This document shows, piece after piece, positions 54,101 to 63,007 of a stretch of DNA of 64,000 nucleotides. The notes under the pieces are model-generated. The model had not been told where the DNA came from. It worked only from the letters and a program-made list of their open reading frames with translations, and ran no database searches. Position numbers and translations under genes: made by a program. Source of the DNA: Streptomyces bicolor (GTDB lineage: Bacteria > Actinomycetota > Actinomycetes > Streptomycetales > Streptomycetaceae); contig NZ_JOFS01000014.1 of NCBI RefSeq assembly GCF_000719285.1, positions 1 through 64,000 on the forward strand. The letters run 5' to 3'. Every line of letters starts with the position of its first letter. The stretch's first letter is position 1.

Positions 54101-54414
54101 AGTTACGCGTCAGGGCGGCCAGATGGGGGCCCGTAAGTGGCCATCGTCTCATGGGGTACCCGGTGTGGCCACACCACGGGTGAAGCCGTGGTGACGCATC
54201 GAAAACATCTGGATGAGTGGCGATGCTCACGCCGCTCACCTGTGACGCCCTCTGGACATATGCGCAGACCCGTCGGATGATCAAATGAGTGCGGTCGGCA
54301 CCGGATGAGCGCGGAAGATCGAGACGCATCCCGTCCGCGAAGCATCCGGGTCGCGGCCCCCACGGGGCATACAAGGGCATATTTCAGGACAAAATCCCTC
54401 ACTTAGGAGCAACC
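54101..54414. promoter_or_regulatory. pckG upstream region, no gene seen
   Basis: A 314-nt gap of lower GC without any coding-like frame. It should carry the pckG promoter and leader. GGGCATA occurs twice at about 54364-54382 as a short direct repeat, and AGGAGC forms the pckG ribosome site. I saw no convincing riboswitch fold. Confidence 0.4.
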
Positions 54415-56238
54415 GTGGCGCGCGACATCGCGGCTCCCCCCGTCGTTCCCACCAACCATCAGGGGCTGATCTCGTGGGTCGACGAGATCGCTGAACTGAC
54501 GCAGCCGGACAACGTGGTCTGGTGTGACGGATCCGAGGCCGAGTACGACCGTCTGAGCGAGGAGCTCGTCGCGAAGGGCACCTTCCGCAGGCTCGATCCG
54601 ATCAAGCGCCCCAACTCCTACTACGCCGCCTCCGACCCGACCGACGTCGCCCGCGTCGAGGACCGGACCTTCATCTGCTCCGAGAAGGAAGAGGACGCGG
54701 GCCCGACGAACCACTGGATGGACCCGGCCGAGATGCGTGAGGTCTTCTCCGGTGAGAAGGGCGTCTTCCGCGGCTCGATGCGCGGCCGGACCATGTACGT
54801 CGTCCCGTTCTGCATGGGCCCGCTCGGCTCCAAGCTGTCCGCGATCGGCGTGGAGATCACCGACTCCGCCTACGTCGCCGTCTCCATGCGCACCATGACC
54901 CGCATGGGGCAGGCCGTCCTCGACGAGCTCGGCGACGACGGCTTCTTCGTGAAGGCCGTGCACTCCGTCGGCGCCCCGCTGGAGGAAGGCCAGGAGGACG
55001 TCCCCTGGCCCTGCAACCAGACCAAGTACATCTCCCACTTCCCGGAGAGCCGCGAGATCTGGTCCTACGGCTCCGGCTACGGCGGCAACGCCCTGCTCGG
55101 CAAGAAGTGCTACGCCCTGCGCATCGCCTCCGTCATGGCCCGCGACGAGGGCTGGCTCGCCGAGCACATGCTGATCCTCAAACTCACCCCGCCGCAGGGC
55201 GAGTCCAAGTACGTCGCCGCCGCCTTCCCGAGCGCCTGCGGCAAGACGAACCTCGCCATGCTGGAGCCCACCATCTCCGGCTGGACGGTCGAGACGATCG
55301 GCGACGACATCGCCTGGATGCGCTTCGGCGAGGACGGCCGCCTGTACGCCATCAACCCCGAGGCCGGCTTCTTCGGCGTCGCTCCCGGCACCGGTGAGCA
55401 CACCAACGCCAACGCGATGAAGACGCTGTGGGGCAACTCGGTCTTCACCAACGTCGCCCTCACCGACGACAACGACATCTGGTGGGAGGGCATGACGGAG
55501 GAGACCCCGGCCCACCTCACCGACTGGAAGGGCAACGACTGGACGCCGGACAGCCAGACCCCGGCCGCCCACCCCAACGCCCGCTTCACGGTCCCCGCGT
55601 CCCAGTGCCCGATCATCGCGCCCGAGTGGGAGGACCCCAAGGGCGTGCCGATCTCGGCGATCCTTTTCGGCGGGCGGCGCGCCACGGCCGTACCGCTCGT
55701 GACCGAGTCCTTCGACTGGAACCACGGCGTGTTCCTCGGCGCCAACGTGGCGAGCGAGAAGACCGCCGCCGCCGAGGGCAAGGTCGGCGAGCTGCGCCGC
55801 GACCCGTTCGCGATGCTGCCCTTCTGCGGCTACAACATGGGCGACTACATGGCCCACTGGGTCGACGTCGCCAAGGACAAGGACCAGTCCAAGCTGCCGA
55901 AGATCTACTACGTCAACTGGTTCCGCAAGAACGACGAGGGCAAGTTCGTCTGGCCCGGCTTCGGTGAGAACAGCCGGGTCCTGAAGTGGATCGTCGAGCG
56001 CCTGGAGGGCAAGGCGGAGGGCGTCGAGACCCCGATCGGCATCCTGCCGGCCAAGGGCGCGCTGGACACGAACGGCCTCGAACTGTCGGACTCCGATCTC
56101 GACTTCCTGCTCACCGTCGACAAGGAGGTCTGGCGCGAGGAGGCCGCGCTGGTCCCTGACCACCTCAACACCTTCGGCGACCACACGCCGAAGGAGCTGT
56201 GGGACGAGTACCGCGCGTTGGTTGAGCGCCTGGGCTGA
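54415..56238 (+). CDS. pckG: Phosphoenolpyruvate carboxykinase (GTP)
   Basis: A 607-residue GTP-dependent enzyme converting oxaloacetate to PEP plus CO2 in gluconeogenesis. The kinase-1a P-loop with the reactive Cys275 reads [15 protein letters not shown]; the metal/kinase-2 region is [13 protein letters not shown], and the guanine-binding part lies in [18 protein letters not shown]. The length agrees with actinobacterial PckG. GTG 54415 has TAGGAGC eight nt upstream. Confidence 0.97.
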   Translation: MARDIAAPPVVPTNHQGLISWVDEIAELTQPDNVVWCDGSEAEYDRLSEELVAKGTFRRLDPIKRPNSYYAASDPTDVARVEDRTFICSEKEEDAGPTNHWMDPAEMREVFSGEKGVFRGSMRGRTMYVVPFCMGPLGSKLSAIGVEITDSAYVAVSMRTMTRMGQAVLDELGDDGFFVKAVHSVGAPLEEGQEDVPWPCNQTKYISHFPESREIWSYGSGYGGNALLGKKCYALRIASVMARDEGWLAEHMLILKLTPPQGESKYVAAAFPSACGKTNLAMLEPTISGWTVETIGDDIAWMRFGEDGRLYAINPEAGFFGVAPGTGEHTNANAMKTLWGNSVFTNVALTDDNDIWWEGMTEETPAHLTDWKGNDWTPDSQTPAAHPNARFTVPASQCPIIAPEWEDPKGVPISAILFGGRRATAVPLVTESFDWNHGVFLGANVASEKTAAAEGKVGELRRDPFAMLPFCGYNMGDYMAHWVDVAKDKDQSKLPKIYYVNWFRKNDEGKFVWPGFGENSRVLKWIVERLEGKAEGVETPIGILPAKGALDTNGLELSDSDLDFLLTVDKEVWREEAALVPDHLNTFGDHTPKELWDEYRALVERLG

Positions 56239-56255
56239 GTCCCGACCCGAAGACT

Positions 56256-56305
56256 CCGCGGCCGGTTGGGATGCCCTGACCAGTGATCGTCACGGCCGGC
56301 CGCGG
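56256..56305 (+). terminator. Possible pckG terminator with long loop
   Basis: CCGCGGCCGG (56256-56265) is complementary to CCGGCCGCGG (56296-56305), but the 30-nt loop makes it a weak candidate. Confidence 0.35.
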
Positions 56306-56446
56306 TGCGGTACGGCGAAGCCGCGCACAATGGCGTGTGTGGTTCTGGGCCTGCTGTTGTCGACTCCGTCCGCCCCGACGGGGGTGACGGCGGCAGGCCT
56401 TCGCCATGTGCGGGGCTCGCCGTTGGCGGTGCGTGTGGTGTGCCGG

Positions 56447-56523
56447 GTGCGGGTTGCGTTGTGGCTGGTCGCGCCCACGCGGCGGAGCCGCAAATCGACA
56501 CAGTCCCGCGCCCCTTTGGGGCG
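56447..56523. repeat. Dispersed repeat, copy B (inverted, longer form)
   Basis: On the minus strand it starts one to two nt after the stop of the 56524-57126 gene with a hairpin CGCCCCAAAGGGGCG, then GGGACTGTG, a GCGGCTCCGCCGC palindrome and GCGCGACCAGCCAC. It shares its head and tail with copies at 16725 and 61002 but has extra central sequence. It likely serves as the operon's terminator. Confidence 0.7.
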
Positions 56524-57126
56524 CTACTGGGAACGGTCCTCCAAGTAGCGGGTGTGGGACTCCTGCCGACGGGCCTCCGTCTCTCGCAAGGCTGCCGCCA
56601 GCTGCTCGGCCTCCTTCTTCAGTAGGCCCAGCTGGCGCTCCAGATGCAGCTCCGGAGACTCCGTGCCCGGTGTCATCCGCGTCCACCACCGAGTCCGTAC
56701 GAAACTGTCGACGGCCTCCGGAAGGTCGCGCCGCACGATCCGGGAGAGCATGTGCACGCCCTCCGGATCGTGCGCCAGCAGCTCGGCCACCCAGCCCTTG
56801 TCGAGCAGCGCGGCCAGCAGCTCGGTGAGTTCACGTAGCCGGGCAGCGGCCGTGACCGACAGCTCGATCTCCGTCAGATAGCCGCGCAGCTTCTCGAAGT
56901 CGTCCCGTACCTCGTCCAACTGGGCCGACGGGTCCGGGAACTCGGGCAGCGCGGGCCGCTCCGGCGGGGCGATCAGCGCGCCCGCGCCGTAGAGGCCGGC
57001 GACGACGACGGGCCAGTACGGACCCGCCACCCCCGTGAAGGTCAGCCCCAGGCCGACCAGCCCGCACGCGCTGCCGGCGATGTTCTTGCGGGACTCCAGG
57101 TACCCGGTGAATCTACTGGTAGCCAC
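56524..57126 (-). CDS. Membrane-hairpin protein with coiled-coil, last gene of the TelA operon
   Basis: A 200-residue protein. Two adjacent hydrophobic helices (about residues 16-55) form a membrane hairpin. A long helical C-terminal part includes LDEVRDDFEKLRGYLTEIEL and a charged coiled coil LLKKEAEQLAAALRETEAR. No family is recognised; position and topology suggest a membrane partner of the TelA/VWA proteins. GTG 57126 overlaps the end of the VWA gene by 14 nt. Confidence 0.75.
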   Translation of the reverse strand: MATSRFTGYLESRKNIAGSACGLVGLGLTFTGVAGPYWPVVVAGLYGAGALIAPPERPALPEFPDPSAQLDEVRDDFEKLRGYLTEIELSVTAAARLRELTELLAALLDKGWVAELLAHDPEGVHMLSRIVRRDLPEAVDSFVRTRWWTRMTPGTESPELHLERQLGLLKKEAEQLAAALRETEARRQESHTRYLEDRSQ

Positions 57127-58667
57127 GGATCTCCTCGAAGGCGCCGTCCAGCGAGCCCTCCTGGGCGTCGAAGAGGCGGCCGCCGGTCAGCTCGGCGATG
57201 TGCTCCAGCTCGGACTTGTCGGAGTCGCCGAAGAGGATGGGGAAGACGGGCGTCTCCCGCCGGTCGCGGTCGAGCCCGGCGTAGAAGGAGTCGAAGTCGG
57301 CTGCCTCGGCGCCGGCGGTGTTCTCGCCGTCCGTCATCAGCACGATCGACGTGAACGTGTCCTGGGACCGACCGGCGCCGAGATGGTCGTACGCCTTCTC
57401 CAGCGAGGTGAAGATCGCGGTGTCGCCCTCGGCGGACAGCGCCTCGGTGTCCTCGCGGATCCCGTCGAGCCCGGCCTTCGGGTCGGCCGGCTCCACGACA
57501 TGCGTCCGCACGCTCTTCACGTCCGACCCGAAGGGCATCAGCGTGACCTCCTCGCGCTCACGGAAGTCGCCGGTGAGGTCGGTGAGCGCCCGCTTCAGCT
57601 GCTCCAGGCGGTCGCCCTCCATCGAGCCCGAGGTGTCGAGGACGTAGACCGTCCTGGACGGGCGGCGCAGCTCGTTCTCGTACGAGTCCAGCAGGCCGTC
57701 GGCGACGGAACGGGTGCCCGGGAAGGGCAGTTCGCGCCGTCGGGCGGGGTCGAGACCGGACGCGGGCGGGACGGAGGCGACGACCGGGCGGCGATGGGTG
57801 CGCTCGGTGATCAGCCGCTGGACGTCCTCGGTGCGCAGCGCCTCGGTGACACGGCGGACGTCGTCGCGGGTCGCGGCGTCGGTCGACGCGAGGGAGGAGA
57901 GCGGATAGTCGGCGGTGACGACGCCGTCCGTGGGGCGGATCACGGTCAGGCCCGGGATGCCCTTGAGAACGGACTCGTAGTTGAGCAGCGCGTCCACGTT
58001 TCCGCGCCGCTTGTACGCCGTCGCCAGCCAGCCCGACGAACCCGACGTCAGCTTCTGCCCCTTGAAGAACTCCTTCAGCCGGGGCGTGGCCTTGTCGACG
58101 TCCGCGTCCGTCAGGGCCGACTGGGCGCCCGAGAGGGCGGAGGCGACGGAGACGAGGGTGGCGAAGCCGGAGTTGGAGCGGGCCGGATCGGTCATGCCGT
58201 AGGTCAGACGGCCGTCCTGGACGGCCTGCTCGACCTGCGACCAGGTGACGTCGTCCGGCTTCCAGCCCAGCGTGCCGAGGGTCGTGGTCCTGACCCCGAC
58301 GGCGACCGGGCTCGACATCACCGGGGTCTCCGACACGACCTTCTTCGCCGCTTCCGGCCGTAGCCGCAGATAGTCGTTGCTGGACAGCCACAGCGCGTCG
58401 TACTGCCCGTCCGCCTTGCCCTTCGCCAGCAGCTCCACCGCGTCCAGGGTGCCCATGTAGGTGGGCCGGACCTTGATGCCGGTGTCGTCGGCGATCCGGT
58501 CGAGGACCGGGGTCATGTCACCGAGCTCGCTGGAGGCGAGGACGCAGGGTGCCGGGCTGCGGGGCGTTGTCCGGCTCGTCGGCCGCCTTCTGTGAGGTGC
58601 AGGCCGTGAGCAGGGCGAGCGCGGAGAGGGCGACGGCGAGCAGACGTCGGCCTTGGGCGTGTCTCAT
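57113..58667 (-). pseudogene. Lipoprotein substrate-binding/VWA-domain protein, frameshifted near the N-terminus
   Basis: ATG 58667 overlaps the telA stop (ATGA) and encodes MRHAQGRRLL, a signal peptide and the lipobox LLTAC, then runs into a stop. From about 58543 the next frame carries VLASSELGDMTPVLDRIADD and a complete substrate-binding-like domain plus a VWA domain (VYVLDTSGSMEGDR MIDAS motif, MTDGENTAGAEA) to 57113. Relative to an expected LRVLASSEL junction, two bases (CG) appear missing at about 58544. Either the gene is broken, or this is a sequencing error. An internal ATG at 58516 could give a cytosolic 467-residue product. Confidence 0.75.
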
Positions 58668-59833
58668 CCGAGCCCACCCTCCAGCGCGCCCTGCGAACGG
58701 CTGCGCTCCAGGTAGGCGCTCGCGTGCTGCAGTTCGGCGGTCAGGTTCTCCACGGTCGTCGCCATCGCCTCGGTCGCCTGGACCTTGTAGGTGTCGATCG
58801 CGTCGAGCGTGCGGTAGATCTGCTGGAAGGCGTTGCGGAGGGTCTCCGCTCCCACCGCCGGATCGGCGGCGATGCGCTGGATCTCACCGCTCTGCGTGGC
58901 GAGCATCTCGGCGTTGCCCCGAATGAGATCCTCGGTGGTCCCGCGCAGGGCGTTGACCTGCTCGACGACCTTCTTCTGGTTGTCGAGCGCGGAGGCCAGC
59001 ATCACCGAGATCCGCAGCGCCGAGACGGTCGTGGTCGCCGCCCGGTCGACGCCCTTGATCAGCTCCTCGTTGTTACGCCGTACGACGTCCATGGCGAGGT
59101 ATCCCTGCGCGCACACCGCGAGCTGGGTGAGCAGGTCCTGGTGCTTCTGCCGGACCGGGAAGAGGATGTCGGCGCGCAGACCGTCGGCCTGCTGGGGGTC
59201 GGTGACCTGGGCGATGTGCTGCTCGACAGCGGTGTCCAGGGCCTCGGTCAGGACGACGTACTCCTGGAGCTTGCCCATGCTCTCCCAGAGCCGCACCCGC
59301 TCGGTCTGCAGGGCGGCGTTGTCCCGCCGCAGCTCGTCCTGCCCACCCCGCAGCGATCCCACGATCCTGTTCAGCGTCCCTTGCGCGGAGGCGTACTTGG
59401 CGACGTGGTCGCGCAGCTTGTTGCCGCCGGGCAGCCTGGACAGGAACTTGCGCCCCTTGGAAGCGGGCAGGTCCCGCGGATCCAGGTCCTCCACGACCCG
59501 CCGCAGTTCCACGAGCGAGCCGGCGACCTGCGACTGCGCGTCCCCGCCCTTGTCGGGCAGGCTGCGGATGGTCCGCTCCAGCATGCGGTTGGACTGCGCG
59601 GCGGCGGTACGCATCTCACCCGCGCCCAGTGCGGTGATCTCCCCGACCTTGCCGGCGAACTCGGGGGAGCGGGCGTCGAGCGCCGCGATCCCCGCCACAT
59701 ACTCGGACGCCTTCTTGGCCATGTCGGTACGGACCCCCTCGTCGACCGGGACGAGTCCGCCGGCCTTCTCGCGCGGCACCGTGGCCACGGGCTCGGGCGG
59801 AGTGAGGACGAAGGTGTCGTCGCTGTTGGTCAT
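58664..59833 (-). CDS. TelA/KlaA family toxic anion resistance protein
   Basis: A 389-residue, almost fully helical cytoplasmic protein of the TelA family (RFLSRLPGGNKLRDHVAKY-like region, ERVRLWESMGKLQEYVVL, and a conserved GNAEMLATQSGEIQRIA C-terminal half). The family was named for tellurite resistance, but is often part of wider envelope-stress systems with VWA and TerD-like partners. It lies between two substrate-binding-like genes; the downstream start overlaps its stop. Confidence 0.88.
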   Translation of the reverse strand: MTNSDDTFVLTPPEPVATVPREKAGGLVPVDEGVRTDMAKKASEYVAGIAALDARSPEFAGKVGEITALGAGEMRTAAAQSNRMLERTIRSLPDKGGDAQSQVAGSLVELRRVVEDLDPRDLPASKGRKFLSRLPGGNKLRDHVAKYASAQGTLNRIVGSLRGGQDELRRDNAALQTERVRLWESMGKLQEYVVLTEALDTAVEQHIAQVTDPQQADGLRADILFPVRQKHQDLLTQLAVCAQGYLAMDVVRRNNEELIKGVDRAATTTVSALRISVMLASALDNQKKVVEQVNALRGTTEDLIRGNAEMLATQSGEIQRIAADPAVGAETLRNAFQQIYRTLDAIDTYKVQATEAMATTVENLTAELQHASAYLERSRSQGALEGGLG

Positions 59834-59848
59834 GTACTGCTGCCCCCC

Positions 59849-60910
59849 TTATCCGCGCGCCCGTCGCGCCAGCTCGTGCAGCACCTCGGAGGTGGGCACG
59901 GCCGCCTGGTGGACGCCGGTCAGTTCCTGCTTGAGATAGGTGGTGTCCGATGCGAACTCGGCGGCCCCGCCCTGCGGCCGGAACCCGTGCCGGGCCGCCA
60001 GCTCCCGCAACCGCTTGTCCTGGGAGAGGAGTGCGGCGACGGCATTGCCCTTCTCGGTCAGCGGTACGACCGTGTGGTCGCTGTTCACCGTGGTGTCCGG
60101 GTACAGGACGACGAGGTCGTCGGGCTGCTGCCCTTCCGCCAGCAGGGAGGCGACCTGGGACTCGTAGACCACGACGAGCGGATTGCCGGCCCCGCTGACG
60201 AAGTCCCGGAAGACGGCGTCACTGCTCGACTGCTGGGCGCCCTGCACGCGGACCAGCTTCTGCAGCAGAGGTGCGGTGCGCCCGATCTCGGCGTCGGTGG
60301 CGACCACCTTGCCGCCGTTCTCGACATAGGAGGCGGCGGCCAGATACAGGGCGCCGGAGTTCGAGGTCTCGGGATCGGTGCTGGACAGGTACAGGGTGCC
60401 CGTCAACTCGCCGTACTTCTGGGCGCCCTTGAGCTGCTGCCAGGTGCGGTCTGCGCGGGCGGCGGCCAGATAGGCGGCCATCGTGAAGGTGCCGCGATGC
60501 TCGGTGTCCAGGGTGGCCAGCTTGTTCGCCGCGAGCACCTCGGCGGCGTTCCTGTGCGCCACGACGACGAGGGGCGAGTAGAAGAGGCGGGGGAGGGTCC
60601 CCGTCACCTTGTACTTCGCGGCGAGTTCGACGGCCGGCGCCTGACTCGACGGCAGCGCGAGGTCGTACCCCTCGAGGTCCAGCCCCTCCATGGCCCAGGA
60701 CCCGGAGGTCTCGGCCTTCACGGTGTAGCCCTTGGCGGCGAGGGCCTTCACCACGTCGGGATCGGCGAAGAACTCGGCCTTCTCCGACCCGATCACAGCT
60801 TGCACGGTCTTCGTTGCCGTGCCGTCCTCACTACTGCGGCCCGCGACGACGGCGACCACCACGCCACCGATCAGCAACACCGCGAGGATGATTCCTGCGA
60901 TACGTCTCAC
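59849..60910 (-). CDS. Membrane-anchored substrate-binding-like protein, first gene of the TelA operon
   Basis: A 353-residue protein with an N-terminal transmembrane anchor (RRIAGIILAVLLIGGVVVAVV) and a periplasmic-binding type II fold resembling sulfate/molybdate-type binders (LALPSSQAPAVELAAKYKVTG, STDPETSNSGALYLAAASY). The latter resembles the same region of the VWA protein, suggesting related ligands. GTG 60910 is preferred because an upstream in-frame ATG at 60991 has unlikely N-terminal sequence. It is 15 nt from telA. Confidence 0.82.
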   Translation of the reverse strand: MRRIAGIILAVLLIGGVVVAVVAGRSSEDGTATKTVQAVIGSEKAEFFADPDVVKALAAKGYTVKAETSGSWAMEGLDLEGYDLALPSSQAPAVELAAKYKVTGTLPRLFYSPLVVVAHRNAAEVLAANKLATLDTEHRGTFTMAAYLAAARADRTWQQLKGAQKYGELTGTLYLSSTDPETSNSGALYLAAASYVENGGKVVATDAEIGRTAPLLQKLVRVQGAQQSSSDAVFRDFVSGAGNPLVVVYESQVASLLAEGQQPDDLVVLYPDTTVNSDHTVVPLTEKGNAVAALLSQDKRLRELAARHGFRPQGGAAEFASDTTYLKQELTGVHQAAVPTSEVLHELARRARG

Positions 60911-61001
60911 GCGGGGAGAGTGCTCGCGGAATTCAACGTTCCCCGCCGGAAGGGATGAACGGGAGGTGTCATACCGGTCCCGGTACAACACGGGTCAGCG
61001 G

Positions 61002-61070
61002 CAACGCCCTGCTTTTAGGGGCGCGGGGAACTGCGCGACCAGCCACACACAACCGTCAGCCGCTAAACGA
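61002..61070. repeat. Dispersed repeat, copy C
   Basis: It begins CAACGCCCTGCTTTTAGGGG and continues CGCGGGGAACTGCGCGACCA, nearly identical to copy A at 16725-16791. The GCCCTGCTTTTAGGGGC head can form a hairpin. It lies between the TelA operon start and the 61138 gene. Confidence 0.75.
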
Positions 61071-61083
61071 CAAACTATGGCAA

Positions 61084-61122
61084 CCCGGTCCGCGCGTCAC
61101 TGCGGGTGCACGCGGACCGGGG
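61084..61122 (-). terminator. Hairpin after the 61138-61566 gene
   Basis: CCCGGTCCGCG (61084-61094) pairs with CGCGGACCGGG (61111-61121) with a 16-nt loop, located 16 nt beyond the minus-strand stop codon. Confidence 0.8.
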
Positions 61123-61137
61123 CCGTTAAAGGGGGCG

Positions 61138-61566
61138 TCAGCCGACGCCGGTCAATTCCTGCGGCTCGGCCAGCGCAGCGGCATGCGCGTCCATGCGCTC
61201 GGCGGCGAGAATCGCGGCAGCGGTATCCGCACGAGACGCGGCAACGACCAACGCCCGCCCCGCAAGGGCATGCGCCCGGCGGTGCAGCGCCGCAGTCCCC
61301 GCCTCGCCGCCGGCGGCCGACGCCGACGTCCGGACCGGCGTCGTGCCACCCCGCAGCCGGCCCACCTCCTCGGCGAGCCGCTCGGCGGCCGCGTCGAGGT
61401 CGGTCGACGGCTCAAGCGAGCGCAGCGCATCCGTGACGGCGAGCAGCGCGGCGAGATGGCCCGCGAGCTGGATGTCCAGCTCCTCCTCACGCGAGCGGTG
61501 GGGGAAGTCGGTGGTGTTGCCGGCCATCGTGCTGTGGACCGACTTGGTGCGGATCGGTTCGTACAT
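61138..61566 (-). CDS. Small helical protein, function unknown
   Basis: A 142-residue protein starting MYEPIRTKSVHSTMAG, an N-terminus I associate with a conserved Streptomyces family of unknown role. It is nearly all alpha-helical and Ala-rich after residue 25, probably a helical bundle. GGAGGCC gives a strong ribosome site before ATG 61566. The upstream TTAGA/TCTAA palindrome suggests regulation. Confidence 0.75.
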   Translation of the reverse strand: MYEPIRTKSVHSTMAGNTTDFPHRSREEELDIQLAGHLAALLAVTDALRSLEPSTDLDAAAERLAEEVGRLRGGTTPVRTSASAAGGEAGTAALHRRAHALAGRALVVAASRADTAAAILAAERMDAHAAALAEPQELTGVG

Positions 61567-61606
61567 GGGGATGGCCTCCTGTGCGCTGACAGGAAGCCAT
61601 CCTAGC

Positions 61607-61621
61607 TTAGATTCCGTCTAA
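61607..61621. promoter_or_regulatory. Interrupted palindrome upstream of the 61138-61566 gene
   Basis: TTAGA-TTCCG-TCTAA lies 41 nt upstream of the start codon at 61566 in AT-richer DNA, consistent with an operator or promoter element. It does not match a regulator consensus I can name with confidence. Confidence 0.4.
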
Positions 61622-61669
61622 AGTTGAGCGCTTCGCAAAACAGGACGGTCCGCATACATAGCGTGAGCG

Positions 61670-62881
61670 TCAGGGCTGGCTGTAGCCGTCCAGGAACCGC
61701 CCGATCCGCCCCACCGCGTCCCGCAGGTCCGTGACCGTCGGAAGGGTCACCACCCGGAAGTGATCGGACTCCGGCCAGTTGAAGCCGCTGCCCTGCACCA
61801 CCATGATCTTCTCGCGCCGCAGCAGGTCCAGGACCATCTGTCGATCGTCCTTGATCTTGAAAACCTTGGGGTCGAGCCTGGGGAAGAGATACAGCGCCCC
61901 CTTCGGCCGTACGCACGTGACGCCGGGGATCTGCGTCAGCAGCTCGTACGCCACATCCATCTGCTCCTTCAGCCGCCCCCCGGGCAGCACCAGGTCATTG
62001 ATGGACTGCCGCCCGCTCAGCGCGGCCACGACCCCGTGCTGACCGGGCATGTTCGCGCACAGCCGCATGTTCGCGAGGATGGTGAGGCCCTCGATGTAGG
62101 AGTCGGCGTGGGCGCGGGGGCCCGAGATCGACATCCACCCGACCCGGTATCCGGCGACCCGGTAGGCCTTCGACATGCCGTTGAAGGTGAGGGTGAGCAG
62201 GTCGGGGGCGACGGCGGCGGTCGGGGTATGGGAGGCCCCGTCGTACAGGATCTTGTCGTAGATCTCGTCCGAGCAGACGAGCAGGTTGTGCCGCCGGGCG
62301 ATGTCCGTCAGCCCTCGCAGCACGGCCGCGTCGTACACGGCACCCGTCGGGTTGTTGGGGTTGATGATGACGATGGCCTTGGTGCGGTCGGTGACCTTGC
62401 GCTCGATGTCGGCGAGGTCGGGCATCCAGTCGGCCTGCTCGTCGCACCGGTAGTGGACGGCGGTGCCGCCGGACAGCGAGACGGCGGCGGTCCACAGCGG
62501 ATAGTCGGGAGCCGGAACCAGCACCTCGTCGCCGTCGTCCAGCAGCCCCTGCATCGCCATGACGATCAGCTCGGAGACGCCGTTGCCGATGAAGACGTGC
62601 TCGACGTCGGTCTCGATGCCGAGGGTCTGGTTGTGCATGACGACGGCCCGGCGCGCGGCGAGCAGCCCCTTCGCGTCCCCGTACCCGTGTGCCGTGGACA
62701 CGTTCCGGAGGATGTCCTCCAGGATCTCGGGCGGACACTCGAAACCGAACGCGGCCGGGTTCCCGGTGTTCAGCTTGAGGATCCGATGCCCCGCCGACTC
62801 GAGCCGCATCGCCTCCTCGAGCACCGGGCCCCGGATCTCGTAACAGACGTTGGCGAGCTTGGTCGACTGGATCACCTGCAT
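61670..62881 (-). CDS. PLP-dependent aminotransferase (AlaA-type alanine aminotransferase)
   Basis: A 403-residue class I aminotransferase. The PLP-binding Asn/Asp/Tyr set and lysine appear in NNPTGAVY, CSDEIYDKILYD and FNGMSKAYRVAGYRVGW (Schiff-base Lys after MS). The N-terminus MQVIQSTKLANVCYEIRGP matches the AlaA group, which makes alanine from pyruvate and glutamate. ATG 62881 is chosen because TAAGCT lies seven nt upstream (probable leaderless mRNA) and there is no ribosome site; an upstream GTG at 62932 is less likely. Confidence 0.93.
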   Translation of the reverse strand: MQVIQSTKLANVCYEIRGPVLEEAMRLESAGHRILKLNTGNPAAFGFECPPEILEDILRNVSTAHGYGDAKGLLAARRAVVMHNQTLGIETDVEHVFIGNGVSELIVMAMQGLLDDGDEVLVPAPDYPLWTAAVSLSGGTAVHYRCDEQADWMPDLADIERKVTDRTKAIVIINPNNPTGAVYDAAVLRGLTDIARRHNLLVCSDEIYDKILYDGASHTPTAAVAPDLLTLTFNGMSKAYRVAGYRVGWMSISGPRAHADSYIEGLTILANMRLCANMPGQHGVVAALSGRQSINDLVLPGGRLKEQMDVAYELLTQIPGVTCVRPKGALYLFPRLDPKVFKIKDDRQMVLDLLRREKIMVVQGSGFNWPESDHFRVVTLPTVTDLRDAVGRIGRFLDGYSQP

Positions 62882-63007
62882 GTCAAGGAGCTTACGGCCG
62901 CGTAACGTCCGGTGGGCCGTGTTTTCCGACACGTGAGACGCGGGGGTTTGGCCCGTTATCGCCGGTAGCTGTCCCGCCGGTCCCTCCGGTCCCTACAATG
63001 CGCGCTC

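Noticed and set aside
54403..56184. 593-codon minus-strand ORF opposite pckG
   Set aside because: It is antisense to a complete, highly conserved enzyme and has no recognisable motif or ribosome site.
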